From positions 1-64,000 of the forward strand of contig CAMPHU010000001.1 in assembly GCA_946886065.1 (NCBI GenBank): DNA of 64,000 nt, read 5' to 3'. This document shows positions 8,601 to 17,490 of this stretch, one piece after another. Position 1 is the stretch's first letter; the number at the start of each line of letters is the position of its first letter. Source of the DNA: an uncultured Massilia sp. GTDB taxonomy: Bacteria; Pseudomonadota; Gammaproteobacteria; Burkholderiales; Burkholderiaceae. Under the pieces are notes generated by a model, which was not told the DNA's origin, did no database searches, and worked only from the letters and a program-made list of their open reading frames with translations. The position numbers and the translations under genes were made by a program.

Positions 8601-11255
8601 ATGAACGCCCCCACTGAGATCAACGCCGCCGCCCTCAAGCACAGCGCGACCGAAAAACACACTCCGATGATGCAGCAATACCTCCGCATCAAGGCCGATT
8701 ACCCGACCATGCTGGTGTTCTACCGCATGGGCGACTTCTACGAACTGTTCTTCGACGACGCCGAGAAGGCGGCCCGCATCCTGGGCATCACCCTGACCGC
8801 GCGCGGCGCTTCCGGCGGCAACCCGGTCAAGATGGCGGGCGTGCCCTTCCATTCGCTGGACGGCTACCTGGCCAAGCTGGTCAAGCTGGGCGAATCCTGC
8901 GCCATCTGCGAGCAGATCGGCGACCCGGCCCTGAGCAAGGGCCCGGTGGAGCGCAAGGTGGTGCGCGTGGTCACCCCCGGCACCCTGACCGATTCCGACC
9001 TGCTGCCCGAAAAGGCCGAGCGCCCGCTGCTGGCCCTCTACCTGATCAACCAGCGCAAGACCGTCACCGCCGGCCTGGCCTGGCTGTCGCTCGCCAGCGG
9101 CGGCCTGCGCCTGATGGAGTTCTCGGGCGAGCAGCGCGCGGTCGAGCTGCGCCTGTCCCACGAGCTGGAGCGCATCGCCCCGGCCGAGATCCTGCGCGCC
9201 GACGGCGCCGACCTGTTCGACGCGCCGCCGATCGCCCACACCCAGCGCGTGCCGGAATGGCATTTCGACGTCATCAAGGGCCACCAGGCGCTGCTGGAGC
9301 AGCTCGGCGTGGCGACCCTCACCGGCTTCGGCGCGGACGGTCTCGGCGCCGCGTTCGGCGCGGCCGGCGCGCTGCTGCGCTATGCGCAATCGACCCAGGG
9401 CCGCGGCCTGCAGCACGTGCGCAGCCTCACCTGCGAACAGGAAAACGAATTCATCGGCCTGGATGCGGCCACGCGCCGCAACCTGGAGCTGACCGAAACC
9501 ATCCGCGGCCAGGAGTCGCCGACCCTGTTCTCGCTGCTGGACGGCTGCCGCACGGCGATGGGCTCGCGCCTGCTGCGCCACTGGCTGCACCACGCGCGCC
9601 GCGACCAGGCCGTGGCCCGCTCGCGCCACGAAGCCATCGAGGCGCTGGCCCAGGCGGATGCCTGCAGCAGCTTGTCCGCCACCTTGGCCCAGGTGCCCGA
9701 CATCGAACGCATCACCACGCGCATCGCCCTGCTGTCGGCGCGCCCGCGCGACCTGGCCAGCCTGCGCGACGGCCTGAAGCAGCTGCCGCTGCTCAGCCAG
9801 CAGGTGGCGCGCTGCTTCATCCCGGGCGACGCCTGCCTGCTGCGCGAAATCCACGACGACCTCGCCACGCCGGAAGCCTGCCTCGACCTGGTAACGCGCG
9901 CGATCATGGAAGAACCGGCGGCGATGGTGCGCGACGGCGGCGTGTTCGCACGCGGCTACGACGCCGAGCTGGACGAACTGCGCGCCCTGTCCGAGAACGC
10001 GGGCCAGTTCCTGGTCGACCTGGAAACGCGCGAGCGCGCCCGCACCGGCATCGCCAACCTGCGCGTCGAGTACAACAAGGTGCACGGCTTCTACATCGAA
10101 GTCACCAACGGCCAGGCCGACAAGGTGCCGGACGACTACCGCCGCCGCCAGACCCTGAAGAACTGCGAACGCTACATCACCCCGGAACTCAAGGCCTTCG
10201 AAGACAAGGCCCTGTCCGCCCAGGACCGCGCGCTGGCGCGCGAGAAGATGCTGTACGACCAGCTGCTGGCCGACCTGGCGCCGCACATCGGCTGCCTGCA
10301 GACCATCGCGCGCGGCCTGGCGCAGATCGACACCCTGGTGGCCCTGTCCAGCCACGCGCTGAAGAACAACTGGTGCGCGCCGCAGCTGGTGAGCGAGCCC
10401 TGCCTGACCATCGTCGAGGGCCGCCATCCGGTGGTGGAAAACCAGATCGAGCGCTTCATCGCCAACGACTGCCGCCTGTCGAACGACCGCCGCCTGCTGC
10501 TCATCACCGGCCCGAACATGGGCGGTAAATCGACCTTCATGCGCCAGGTGGCCCTGATCACCCTGCTCGCCTACATCGGCAGCTATGTGCCGGCCACCCA
10601 GGCGACCATCGGCCCGATCGACCGCATCTTCACCCGCATCGGCGCCAGCGACGACCTGGCCAACGGCCGTTCGACCTTCATGGTGGAGATGACCGAATCG
10701 GCCGCCATCCTCAACGGCGCCACCGAGCATTCGCTGGTGCTGATGGACGAAGTGGGCCGCGGCACCTCGACCTTCGACGGCCTGGCGCTGGCCTGGGCCA
10801 TCGCGCGCCACCTGATCGAATCGAGCCGCAGCTTCACCCTGTTCGCGACCCACTACTTCGAACTGACCCAGCTGCCCGAGACGCATCCGAGCGCGGTCAA
10901 CGTGCACCTGTCGGCGGTCGAGCACAAGGACAGCATCGTGTTCCTGCACGCCGTGCAGGAAGGCCCGGCCTCGCAGAGCTATGGCTTGCAGGTGGCCCAG
11001 CTGGCGGGCGTTCCGCCGGCCGTGATCAAGGCGGCGCGCAAGCACCTGGCGCGCCTGGAAGCCCAGGCGCTCGACACCACGCCGCAGCTCGACCTGTTCG
11101 CCGCCCCGGCCGAAGAAGCCGAAGAAGCGGCCCCGGAAGCGTATGCGCCGGCGGACGACGGCCTGCGCGACGCACTGGCCGCCATCGATCCGGACGCACT
11201 CACGCCACGCGAAGCGCTCGAGCGCCTCTACGAGCTCAAGCGCCTCGCCGCCTGA
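8601..11255 (+). CDS. mutS: DNA mismatch repair protein MutS
   Basis: Recognises mismatches and small loops after replication and, with MutL, starts strand-directed repair. The 884-residue length is normal. The N-terminal mismatch-binding domain has the conserved [11 protein letters not shown] stretch (about residues 40-50), which includes the Phe-x-Glu wedge. The ATPase end has Walker [10 protein letters not shown] (about 637-645), then [12 protein letters not shown] and the conserved THYFEL. Start ATG at 8601; a TAAAAT -10-like box lies at 8547-8552, but no good -35 is seen. The stop overlaps the next start (TGATG), so translation of the two is probably coupled. Confidence 0.98.
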   Translation: MNAPTEINAAALKHSATEKHTPMMQQYLRIKADYPTMLVFYRMGDFYELFFDDAEKAARILGITLTARGASGGNPVKMAGVPFHSLDGYLAKLVKLGESCAICEQIGDPALSKGPVERKVVRVVTPGTLTDSDLLPEKAERPLLALYLINQRKTVTAGLAWLSLASGGLRLMEFSGEQRAVELRLSHELERIAPAEILRADGADLFDAPPIAHTQRVPEWHFDVIKGHQALLEQLGVATLTGFGADGLGAAFGAAGALLRYAQSTQGRGLQHVRSLTCEQENEFIGLDAATRRNLELTETIRGQESPTLFSLLDGCRTAMGSRLLRHWLHHARRDQAVARSRHEAIEALAQADACSSLSATLAQVPDIERITTRIALLSARPRDLASLRDGLKQLPLLSQQVARCFIPGDACLLREIHDDLATPEACLDLVTRAIMEEPAAMVRDGGVFARGYDAELDELRALSENAGQFLVDLETRERARTGIANLRVEYNKVHGFYIEVTNGQADKVPDDYRRRQTLKNCERYITPELKAFEDKALSAQDRALAREKMLYDQLLADLAPHIGCLQTIARGLAQIDTLVALSSHALKNNWCAPQLVSEPCLTIVEGRHPVVENQIERFIANDCRLSNDRRLLLITGPNMGGKSTFMRQVALITLLAYIGSYVPATQATIGPIDRIFTRIGASDDLANGRSTFMVEMTESAAILNGATEHSLVLMDEVGRGTSTFDGLALAWAIARHLIESSRSFTLFATHYFELTQLPETHPSAVNVHLSAVEHKDSIVFLHAVQEGPASQSYGLQVAQLAGVPPAVIKAARKHLARLEAQALDTTPQLDLFAAPAEEAEEAAPEAYAPADDGLRDALAAIDPDALTPREALERLYELKRLAA

Positions 11256-12208
11256 TGCCGGTAGTGCGTCCGTCCCTCCTCCTTGCCGCGGCCCTGCTGG
11301 CCGCAGTGCCGGCCTTCGGCCACGCCAGGGAAAAAACCAAGGACGAACGGACGCATGCATTTGGGTTTGTCGGCAACAGTTCCGACGACGACGGCGAAGC
11401 GCGCCTCAAGCGCGTGCTGAAGGAGACCTCGGAGAAGTCGCTGGCCTTCGTGGTCCTCACCGGCATCAAGGACGGCAAGGAGAGCTGCGGCGACCGGCTG
11501 TACCAGAAACGGCGCGACCTGATCGAGCGCGCGAAGCGGCCGGTGATCGTCTCGCTGGCCGGCAGCGACTGGACCGGCTGCCGCAATTCGGCCGGCCGCA
11601 CCAATGCCATCGAACGCCTGAACCGCCTGCGCGAACTGCTGTATGGCGAACCGGCCTCGCTGGGCGAGGACAAGCTGCCGGTATCGCGCCTGTCGAGCAG
11701 CCCGCGCTTCAGGGCGTATGCGGAGAACGCGCACTGGCAGGTGGGCAAGGTGCTGTATGCGACCGTCAATCTCCCGGCCGAGAACAACCACTACCTTCCC
11801 GCGGCGGGCCGCAACAGCGAATACGAAGACCGCACCGTGGCCAACCGCTTCTGGCTGAACCGGCTGTTCGCGATCGCGCGCAACGAGAAGGCGGAGGCGC
11901 TGGTGCTGTTCGCCGAAGGCGACGTCAAGCCGCTGCTGCAGGAAGAAAGCAAGGGCTTGCGCGGCTTGCTGCGCAGGGAGCCGGCGGTGCAGGACGGGTT
12001 CGAGGAGACGCGCAAGCAGATCCAGGCGCGGGCGGCCAGGTTCAAGGGGAAGGTGCTGCTGGTGGATAGCGGCGCGCTCAAGGGCAAGCGGCCGGTGATT
12101 ACCTGGCGCGGGAATCTGGGGCAGCTTTCCGTGGGGGAGAAGGCGGTGGAGGTGAAGGTGTCTTCGGAGAAGGGGGCGGTGTTCGAGGTGGGGGATGCGA
12201 AACGGTGA
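11255..12208 (+). CDS. Secreted degenerate calcineurin-like phosphoesterase homologue
   Basis: A 317-residue protein with a signal peptide (cleavage near FGHA, about residue 24). The middle follows the layout of secreted metallophosphoesterases whose core reads GDNEWTDC, but here the equivalent segment reads AGSDWTGC (about 105-112). The N-terminal metal-binding Asp motif is also not recognisable. The fold is likely kept while at least part of the dinuclear metal site is gone, so this may be a non-catalytic family member. The start overlaps the mutS stop by one base, giving probable translational coupling. No relation to mismatch repair is implied. The homology is judged by eye and needs a profile search. 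Confidence 0.6.
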   Translation: MPVVRPSLLLAAALLAAVPAFGHAREKTKDERTHAFGFVGNSSDDDGEARLKRVLKETSEKSLAFVVLTGIKDGKESCGDRLYQKRRDLIERAKRPVIVSLAGSDWTGCRNSAGRTNAIERLNRLRELLYGEPASLGEDKLPVSRLSSSPRFRAYAENAHWQVGKVLYATVNLPAENNHYLPAAGRNSEYEDRTVANRFWLNRLFAIARNEKAEALVLFAEGDVKPLLQEESKGLRGLLRREPAVQDGFEETRKQIQARAARFKGKVLLVDSGALKGKRPVITWRGNLGQLSVGEKAVEVKVSSEKGAVFEVGDAKR

Positions 12209-12235
12209 ACGCTGGCACTCCTAGCTAGTCACGCA

Positions 12236-12344
12236 AACTTGGGTCCCCGCCTTCGCGGGGAGTCATTACCGCCAGTGGCGGGAATGACGGCTTTTAGGCT
12301 ACGTACATTAAACCGTCGTTCCGGCGGAGGCCGGAACCCAAGTT
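12236..12344. repeat. REP/BIME-like palindromic element
   Basis: Two outward-facing units start with aacttgggt at 12236 and end with acccaagtt at 12344. Each holds a GC-rich hairpin (ccccgccttcgcgggg; ccggcggaggccgg). Between them is a third inverted repeat (gtcatt..ccgcc agt ggcgg..aatgac, about 12262-12288). A related pair sits at 41442-41525. This fits the REP/BIME class of intergenic repeats moved by RAYT-type nucleases. The element lies between convergent genes and may also end transcription. Confidence 0.75.
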
Positions 12345-12416
12345 CGTCGCGAACCACAAACGCAAACCGCAGCCCGCCCCTATGCAAGGGACAAACGCCG
12401 CGGCTCACTCAAAGCA

Positions 12417-12959
12417 TCACTGCAGCGGCTGGCTGCGGAAGTGATCGCCCTCTTCGCTGTCTTCCGTCTGTTCATGGCCATGGTGATGGCCATGCGGACC
12501 ATGCACGTGACCGTGCTGCACTTCTTCGGCAGTCGCCGCGCGCACGTCGATCACCGACAGGTCGAAACGCAGCGCCATGCCGGCCAGCGGGTGGTTGCCG
12601 TCCAGGACGACCTTGTCGTCGGCGATGTCGGTCACGGTGAAGATGGTCGGCTCTTCGTCGGCGCCCTCGGCCATGCCTTCGAACTGCATGCCGACTTCGA
12701 TCGGCTCAGGCAGGCGGTTGCGGTCTTCGACTTTCACCAGCGCAGGATCGTAATCGCCGAACGCATCTTCCGGTTCCACCTGGATCGTCGACGAATAGCC
12801 CGGTTCCTTGCCATCGAGCTCTTCTTCGATCTTCGGCAGGGTGTTTTCGTAGCCACCGTGCAGGTAGACCATCGGCTGCGAACCTTCTTCGATCAGGTTG
12901 TTTTGCGCGTCCGACAGCTTGTAGTTCACCGTCACGACCGTATCTTTGGCAATCTTCAT
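12417..12959 (-). CDS. slyD: FKBP-type peptidyl-prolyl isomerase SlyD
   Basis: A cytoplasmic prolyl isomerase and chaperone that also binds nickel through a histidine-rich tail. The 180 residues begin with the typical MKIAKDTVVTVNYKL. The FKBP core is split by an insert-in-flap chaperone domain (about 70-125), followed by DGNHPLAGMALRFD. The tail has about nine histidines (HGHVHGPHGHHHGH, about 148-161), the metal-binding part used for hydrogenase nickel delivery in E. coli. A TATAAT box on the minus strand at 12992-12987 is the likely -10. It is divergent from roxA, with 77 bases between the start codons. Confidence 0.95.
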   Translation of the reverse strand: MKIAKDTVVTVNYKLSDAQNNLIEEGSQPMVYLHGGYENTLPKIEEELDGKEPGYSSTIQVEPEDAFGDYDPALVKVEDRNRLPEPIEVGMQFEGMAEGADEEPTIFTVTDIADDKVVLDGNHPLAGMALRFDLSVIDVRAATAEEVQHGHVHGPHGHHHGHEQTEDSEEGDHFRSQPLQ

Positions 12960-12986
12960 CGCACATCCTTTCGTTGTAAGGTGCGG

Positions 12987-12992
12987 ATTATA
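12987..12992 (-). promoter_or_regulatory. -10 box of slyD
   Basis: TATAAT on the minus strand, about 28 bases before the slyD ATG. No convincing -35 is seen at normal spacing. Confidence 0.5.
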
Positions 12993-13025
12993 CCCTCGAA
13001 CAGGATACCGCCCCGCTCCGCTGGT

Positions 13026-13031
13026 TATAAT
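13026..13031 (+). promoter_or_regulatory. -10 box of roxA, placing the transcript start at the ATG
   Basis: A perfect TATAAT ends six bases before the roxA ATG at 13037. With usual -10 to start-site spacing, transcription would begin at or next to the start codon, giving a leaderless mRNA. The -35 region has no clear consensus. Confidence 0.5.
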
Positions 13032-13036
13032 GGCGC

Positions 13037-14158
13037 ATGAAAAAATTACAGCTTCTTGGGGATATTACCCCCGCTCAGTTCTTGCGCGATTACTGGCACA
13101 AGAAACCCCTCCTGATCCGCCAGGCCATTCCTGGTTTCAAGCCTTTTCTCAAGTTCGACAAGCTGGCCGAACTGGCCCAGCAGAACCATGTCGAAGCGCG
13201 CCTGGTGACCCAGCGCGGCGGCCAGTGGGACATGCTGCACGGTCCGCTGGCGGAGCTGCCGGCGCGCACCGAGCCGGGCTGGACAATGCTGGTCCAGGGC
13301 GCCAATCTCTATGACGAGCGCGCCGACGAACTGCTGCGCCAGTTCCGCTTCGTGCCGGACGCGCGCCTGGACGACCTGATGATCAGCTACGCCAGCGACG
13401 GCGGCGGCGTCGGTCCGCACTTCGATTCCTACGACGTGTTCCTGCTGCAGGCGCAGGGCAAGCGCCGCTGGCGCATCGGCGCCCAGCAGGACCTGAGCCT
13501 GGTCGAGGGCCTGCCGCTGAAGATCCTCGCCAACTTCGCGCCGGAAGAGGAATTCGTGCTGGAACCGGGCGACATGCTCTACCTGCCGCCCCACTACGCC
13601 CACGACGGCGTGGCCGAAGGCGAATGCATGACCTATTCGATCGGCTTCCGCTCGCCCTCCTTCCAGGAACTGGGCGAAGCCTTCCTGCAATTCATGGCCG
13701 ACTCGATCGACCTGCCCGGCCGCTATGCCGACCCGGGCCTGCAGCCGGCCAGGAACCCGGCCGAGATCCCGCGCGACATGCTCGCCACCGTCACCGAGGA
13801 ACTCAACAAGGTGCGCTGGGACGAGGAAGACGTGACCGTCTTCCTGGGCGAATACATGTCCGAGCCCAAGCACAATGTGTTCTTCACGGGCCCGGCCAAG
13901 CCGCTGACCGTGGGCCGCTTCATGGAGACCGCGGCCAAGCGCGGCCTCAAGCTCTCCAGCAAGACCCTGATGCTCTACCGCGGCAAGCATGTGTTCATCA
14001 ACGGCGAATCCTTCGCCGTCGGCCGCGCCGACAAGGTGGTACTGGACGCGCTGGCCAACGAACGCCGCCTGGAAGGCGCGCAACTGGACAGCGCCACCGA
14101 CGACGTGCTGGAAGCCCTGTACACCTGGTACCAGGACGGCTGGATCGAACTGGGCTGA
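13037..14158 (+). CDS. roxA: Ribosomal protein uL16 arginine 3-hydroxylase (cupin/JmjC)
   Basis: A 2-oxoglutarate/Fe(II) oxygenase of the RoxA (YcfD) family, which hydroxylates an arginine of ribosomal protein uL16. The 373-residue length matches the family. The iron-binding triad is visible as HFD (His129 region, motif GPHFDSYD at 127-134) and a distal His in PPHYAHDG (His189), with KRRWRIG following the first strand. The C-terminal half is the family's dimerisation and winged-helix part. The start ATG is at 13037; a TATAAT six bases upstream argues for a leaderless transcript. The next gene starts eight bases after its stop. Confidence 0.93.
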   Translation: MKKLQLLGDITPAQFLRDYWHKKPLLIRQAIPGFKPFLKFDKLAELAQQNHVEARLVTQRGGQWDMLHGPLAELPARTEPGWTMLVQGANLYDERADELLRQFRFVPDARLDDLMISYASDGGGVGPHFDSYDVFLLQAQGKRRWRIGAQQDLSLVEGLPLKILANFAPEEEFVLEPGDMLYLPPHYAHDGVAEGECMTYSIGFRSPSFQELGEAFLQFMADSIDLPGRYADPGLQPARNPAEIPRDMLATVTEELNKVRWDEEDVTVFLGEYMSEPKHNVFFTGPAKPLTVGRFMETAAKRGLKLSSKTLMLYRGKHVFINGESFAVGRADKVVLDALANERRLEGAQLDSATDDVLEALYTWYQDGWIELG

Positions 14159-14166
14159 GCACAGGC

Positions 14167-14646
14167 ATGGACGAGCCGCTCACCATCCGCTTCGACACGC
14201 GCCGCGAATGCGAGGCGCAGTTCCGCGCCTGCGTGGCGGCCTCCAAAGCCAGCCTGGCGCTGTTCGATCCGGATTTCGCGGTGTACCCACTCGGCGCGCC
14301 GGACGTGGACGCCGCCCTGCGCGCCTTCCTGGCGGGCGGCGGCGTACTGCGCCTGGCGCTGCATGATCCTTCCCATATCGAGCGCCAGTATCCGCGCTTC
14401 CTGCGCCTGCTGCGCGACTACGGCCACTTGTGCGAGTGCCGCCAGACCGGGCGCGGCCTGCGCAATCTGACCGATTCGTTCTGCATCGGCGACGGGGAAC
14501 ACGTGGTGCGGCGCTTTCACAGCGACCATCTGCGCGGCGAAGCGGTCTTCCATTCGGCGGAGGCGTGCGACCTGCCGGCGCACCGTTTCGCGGCAATCTG
14601 GGAGGAATCCCGGATCGTGCTGCAGCCGACGACCACGGGCTTGTGA
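14167..14646 (+). CDS. Uncharacterised DUF7931-like protein
   Basis: A 159-residue soluble protein without signal peptide or membrane segment. It starts with strand-helix elements (TIRFDTRRECEAQFRACV) and contains SFCIGDGEHVVRRFHSDHLRGEAVF (written here in part; core residues 100-125). The pattern of a short domain with conserved His and Arg downstream of a cupin oxygenase resembles the DUF7931 proteins of betaproteobacteria, thought to have a phospholipase-D-like fold. No catalytic HKD motif is seen. It begins eight bases after roxA, so the two are probably one transcript. Function unknown. Confidence 0.7.
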   Translation: MDEPLTIRFDTRRECEAQFRACVAASKASLALFDPDFAVYPLGAPDVDAALRAFLAGGGVLRLALHDPSHIERQYPRFLRLLRDYGHLCECRQTGRGLRNLTDSFCIGDGEHVVRRFHSDHLRGEAVFHSAEACDLPAHRFAAIWEESRIVLQPTTTGL

Positions 14647-14774
14647 AGCCAAAAGCTTGCTTCTAAGTCAGCGTTTCAGGCTTCGGTTGCATCTTGTAAC
14701 AATATGAAGCTTAACTCTTCACAAAATACTTTCATTGCGGAACGAGTTCGCTATTGCGATTCAGTAAATTTGGC

Positions 14775-14780
14775 TATAAT
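14775..14780 (+). promoter_or_regulatory. Promoter -10 box of the Ala-rich lipoprotein gene
   Basis: A perfect TATAAT. An imperfect TTGCGA lies 15 bases upstream, which is short spacing. It implies an untranslated leader of about 125 bases before the ATG at 14915. Confidence 0.55.
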
Positions 14781-14851
14781 ATCAGGTCAGGAAGGTTCCG
14801 TTGCCTATATGGCAGTATTGCTATTTTTGAAGCACGAGAATTCCGCCGAGC

Positions 14852-14871
14852 AATAATTACCGGTAATTATT
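14852..14871. promoter_or_regulatory. Perfect 20-bp palindrome in the lipoprotein leader
   Basis: aataattaccggtaattatt is fully self-complementary and lies between the TATAAT and the ribosome site of the lipoprotein gene. It could be a DNA operator or a leader stem. It is much more AT-rich than the surroundings. Confidence 0.55.
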
Positions 14872-14914
14872 ATTCGCAACAAGCAGTACTACTTTTGAAA
14901 TATTAAGGAAAATC

Positions 14915-15190
14915 ATGAAAAAATCCCTGCTGATCGTTTCCCTGATGGCTGTTGCTCTGGCTGCTTGCAGCAAGAAAGAAGAAGCACCGGCAACCCCGGC
15001 AACCACCGAAGCTCCGGTCGCTGCTCCGGCTGACACCGCTGCTGCTCCGGTCGCTCCGGCTGCTGACGCTACCGTTGCTCCGGCTGCTGACGCTGCTGCT
15101 GCCGCTTCGGCTGCCGCTTCGACCGCTGCTGACGCAGCTGCTGCTGCTTCGCAAGCTGCTTCGACCGCTGCTGAAGCTGCCAAGCAGTAA
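14915..15190 (+). CDS. Small alanine-rich lipoprotein
   Basis: A 91-residue protein with a lipoprotein signal (MKKSLLIVSLMAVALAAC; lipid-attachment Cys18). The mature part is almost only Ala, Pro, Thr, Asp and Ser, in repeats such as AAPVAPAAD and ASTAADAA. It is predicted to be an elongated, low-complexity tail anchored in an envelope membrane. Lys at position 2 and Ser at +2 after the Cys favour the outer membrane. An AAGGAA ribosome site, a TATAAT promoter, a long leader and a strong terminator mark it as an independent and probably well-expressed gene. Biochemical role unknown. Confidence 0.9.
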   Translation: MKKSLLIVSLMAVALAACSKKEEAPATPATTEAPVAAPADTAAAPVAPAADATVAPAADAAAAASAAASTAADAAAAASQAASTAAEAAKQ

Positions 15191-15213
15191 TCAGAATTTT
15201 TCTGATTCCGAAG

Positions 15214-15239
15214 AAACCGGCCTGTGGGCCGGTTTTTTT
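15214..15239 (+). terminator. Rho-independent terminator of the lipoprotein gene
   Basis: Stem aaaccggcc / ggccggttt with loop tgtg and a run of T residues, 24 bases after the stop codon. Confidence 0.92.
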
Positions 15240-15303
15240 CGTCTGATGATTTTGCATGCGGCGCGATGATTCGCGCCCAGGTTCGCCCGCATGCCGGCGG
15301 CGC

Positions 15304-15334
15304 AAAAAAAAAAACCGGCCCAAGGGCCGGTTTT
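15304..15334 (-). terminator. Rho-independent terminator of the bamC operon
   Basis: On the minus strand, aaaaccggccc / gggccggtttt with a 2-base loop is followed by a long T-run, 24 bases beyond the bamC stop. The symmetric A- and T-tracts make it potentially bidirectional. Confidence 0.92.
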
Positions 15335-15357
15335 CCATTTGCGGTCGCAGGACCGGA

Positions 15358-16509
15358 TTACTTCAGCTCTTCACTCAGCAGCTTCAGGATCTTGGCCGCG
15401 GTCGGCGAGGTCGCCGGCTTGCCGTCATTGGTCTGCACGGTCACTTCGCTCACGCTCGCGCCCTGCTGCGCCTTGACCAGCACGCGGAAGCGCTGCGCTT
15501 CCTTGGCCTTCTCGTCTTCACCGAAGGTGAACAGGCGCTTGAAGAAGCCGTCGGTCTTGGCCGCGTCCGGATCGACGTAGCGCACGAAGTAGATGCCCTG
15601 CACGCGGTCGCGGTCCTCGACGGTGAAGCCGACGCGGTCCAGCGCCAGGCCGACGCGGCGCCATGCGCGGTCGAAGCCTTCGTCGACTTCCACCTTGTCG
15701 CCCACCAGCTTGGCGTGCTGAGGCTGCAGCGGCGCGTTGGTGACGGTCGCTTCGGCGGTCTTGACATCCTTGGTGCCGGTCAGGTGCGCCACCATGCGCG
15801 CCAGGAACTGCGATTCCAGGCCCGGGTCGTTCGGACGCGAGGTCCAGGTGGTGGATTCCTTCTGCACGCCGACCAGCACTTCCTCGGCGCCGCGGTGGCT
15901 CACGTAGATCTCGGTCGAGCCGTCCGGCAGGCGCTCCAGGCGGGTGCGGAACTTGTCCTTCATGCCGGTCGACCAGGCCTTGTCGAACACCTTGCCGAGC
16001 GTGTTGCGCAGGAAGTCCTGCGGGATCTTCGAACGGTCTTCGACCCAGTTGGTTTCCATGGTGCCGGTCGTGGGCGATTCGATCTCGAGGGCGAATCCCA
16101 TGTCTTCCCAGAACTGGCGCAGTTGCGGCCACAGCTGCTCCGGCGTCTGCTTGACCACCAGCCAGCGCTGGTCGCCGGCGCGCTCGATGCGCACGGCCTC
16201 GCTCGCGACCGGGCCCACGGTTTCCGCACCGGCCACCGGGGCGGCGCCTTGCACGCCGCGCGATTGCTGGAAGCCGGATGCGGTGGCGATGCCCTTGGCG
16301 TCCGGGACGGCGTAGCGGTTGTCACGCTGGAGCTGGGTCAGGTCCGGCGGCACTTCCAGTGCGGCGGCCTTCTTGGCGCCCCGGTAATCCACCTTGTCCG
16401 ATTCGAACACGGTGGTGCAGGCCGCCAGGCTGAGCGCGAGCGCGGTGAGCGTCAGCGCACGGCCGGCGGCGGGAGCGGAAACCAGGGTCGTTTTCTTGCG
16501 AATAGTCAT
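15358..16509 (-). CDS. bamC: Outer-membrane assembly lipoprotein BamC
   Basis: Lipoprotein subunit of the BAM complex, which inserts beta-barrel proteins in the outer membrane. The 383 residues have a lipobox with Cys31 (LSLAAC). The conserved unstructured N-terminus follows (VDYRGAKKAAALEVPPDLT, about 41-59), which in E. coli lies on BamD, then two helix-grip domains (about 100-220 and 260-383). It is downstream of dapA, the same order as the E. coli dapA-nlpB pair. The protein ends at the start of a strong terminator and so closes the minus-strand operon. Confidence 0.93.
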   Translation of the reverse strand: MTIRKKTTLVSAPAAGRALTLTALALSLAACTTVFESDKVDYRGAKKAAALEVPPDLTQLQRDNRYAVPDAKGIATASGFQQSRGVQGAAPVAGAETVGPVASEAVRIERAGDQRWLVVKQTPEQLWPQLRQFWEDMGFALEIESPTTGTMETNWVEDRSKIPQDFLRNTLGKVFDKAWSTGMKDKFRTRLERLPDGSTEIYVSHRGAEEVLVGVQKESTTWTSRPNDPGLESQFLARMVAHLTGTKDVKTAEATVTNAPLQPQHAKLVGDKVEVDEGFDRAWRRVGLALDRVGFTVEDRDRVQGIYFVRYVDPDAAKTDGFFKRLFTFGEDEKAKEAQRFRVLVKAQQGASVSEVTVQTNDGKPATSPTAAKILKLLSEELK

Positions 16510-16551
16510 GTCGTTCGATGTCAGGTACGAGGAACCCGAATCCTGGCGGAT

Positions 16552-17436
16552 TCAGGACTGTGGATGGACGCCCGCGGCCGCCAGGGCGGCGCGCACGGCG
16601 TCGTGGTACTGCGTGGACAGCGGCGCGAGCGGCAGGCGCAGGCCGGCCGGCATCTTGCCCATCTCGGCCAGCGCCCACTTCACCGGCACCGGGTTCGGTT
16701 CGATGAACAGCTTGCCGTGCAGGTCCAGGACGCGGTTGTTGATCTCGATCGCGCGCGCGATGTCGCCGGCCATGGCGGCCGCGCACAGTTCGTGCATGGC
16801 GCGCGGGGCGACGTTGGCGGTGACGGAGATGTTGCCGGCGCCGCCGCAGAACATCAGGGCCATGGCAGTCGCGTCGTCGCCCGAATAGACGGCGAAGGAC
16901 TTGTCGACCATGCGCAGCAGCTCGATGCCGCGGCCGATGTTGCCGGTGGCGTCCTTGACGCCGACGATGTTGTCGATCGGGGCCAGGCGGGCGATGGTCT
17001 CGTTGCCCATGTCGGCAACGGTGCGGCCCGGCACGTTGTACAGGATGATCGGGAGGTCGACGGCTTCCGCGATGGTGCGGAAGTGGCGGTACATGCCCTC
17101 TTGCGTCGGGCGGTTGTAGTACGGCACCACCTGGAGCGAGGCGTCGGCGCCCACTTCCTTGGCATGGCGCGTCAGCGCGATCGCTTCGACGGTCGAATTG
17201 CCGCCGGTGCCGGCGATGACGGGAATGCGCCTGGCGACGTGGTCGACGGCCAGCTTGACCAGTTCGCAGTGCTCTTCCGGAGAAACGGTGGCCGATTCGC
17301 CCGTGGTGCCGACGATGACGATGCCGTCGGTCCCTTCCGCGATGTGCCAGTCGAGCAGTTTGCGCAGGGAATCGCGGTCAAGACTGCCGTCTTCGAACAT
17401 CGGGGTGACGATTGCTACGATGCTGCCCTTAATCAT
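16552..17436 (-). CDS. dapA: 4-hydroxy-tetrahydrodipicolinate synthase
   Basis: First committed enzyme of the diaminopimelate/lysine branch: it condenses aspartate semialdehyde with pyruvate. The 294 residues match the family. The class I aldolase motifs are present: GTTGES (about 43-48), the Tyr of [14 protein letters not shown] (about 107-120) and the Schiff-base Lys in GVKDATG (about 161). I use the ATG at 17436; an upstream in-frame TTG would add six residues, but the ATG has the usual [13 protein letters not shown] start. It lies between the methyltransferase gene and bamC in a minus-strand operon. Confidence 0.97.
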   Translation of the reverse strand: MIKGSIVAIVTPMFEDGSLDRDSLRKLLDWHIAEGTDGIVIVGTTGESATVSPEEHCELVKLAVDHVARRIPVIAGTGGNSTVEAIALTRHAKEVGADASLQVVPYYNRPTQEGMYRHFRTIAEAVDLPIILYNVPGRTVADMGNETIARLAPIDNIVGVKDATGNIGRGIELLRMVDKSFAVYSGDDATAMALMFCGGAGNISVTANVAPRAMHELCAAAMAGDIARAIEINNRVLDLHGKLFIEPNPVPVKWALAEMGKMPAGLRLPLAPLSTQYHDAVRAALAAAGVHPQS

Positions 17437-17490
17437 AATCTTTGGACCGTGCAAGTAAATAAAAGTCTGATTGTAGCGGATCGCCCGCCG

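Noticed and set aside
8352..11360. 1002-codon minus-strand open frame over mutS
   Set aside because: Antisense to mutS; no protein-like pattern.
14915..15190. Ala-codon repeats as a CRISPR or tandem-repeat array
   Set aside because: The repeats are short, uneven codons for a low-complexity lipoprotein with proper signal, ribosome site and terminator.
15190..15206. atcagaa...ttctgat hairpin as a separate terminator
   Set aside because: AT-rich stem without a following T-tract; the GC-rich stem at 15214 is the real terminator.
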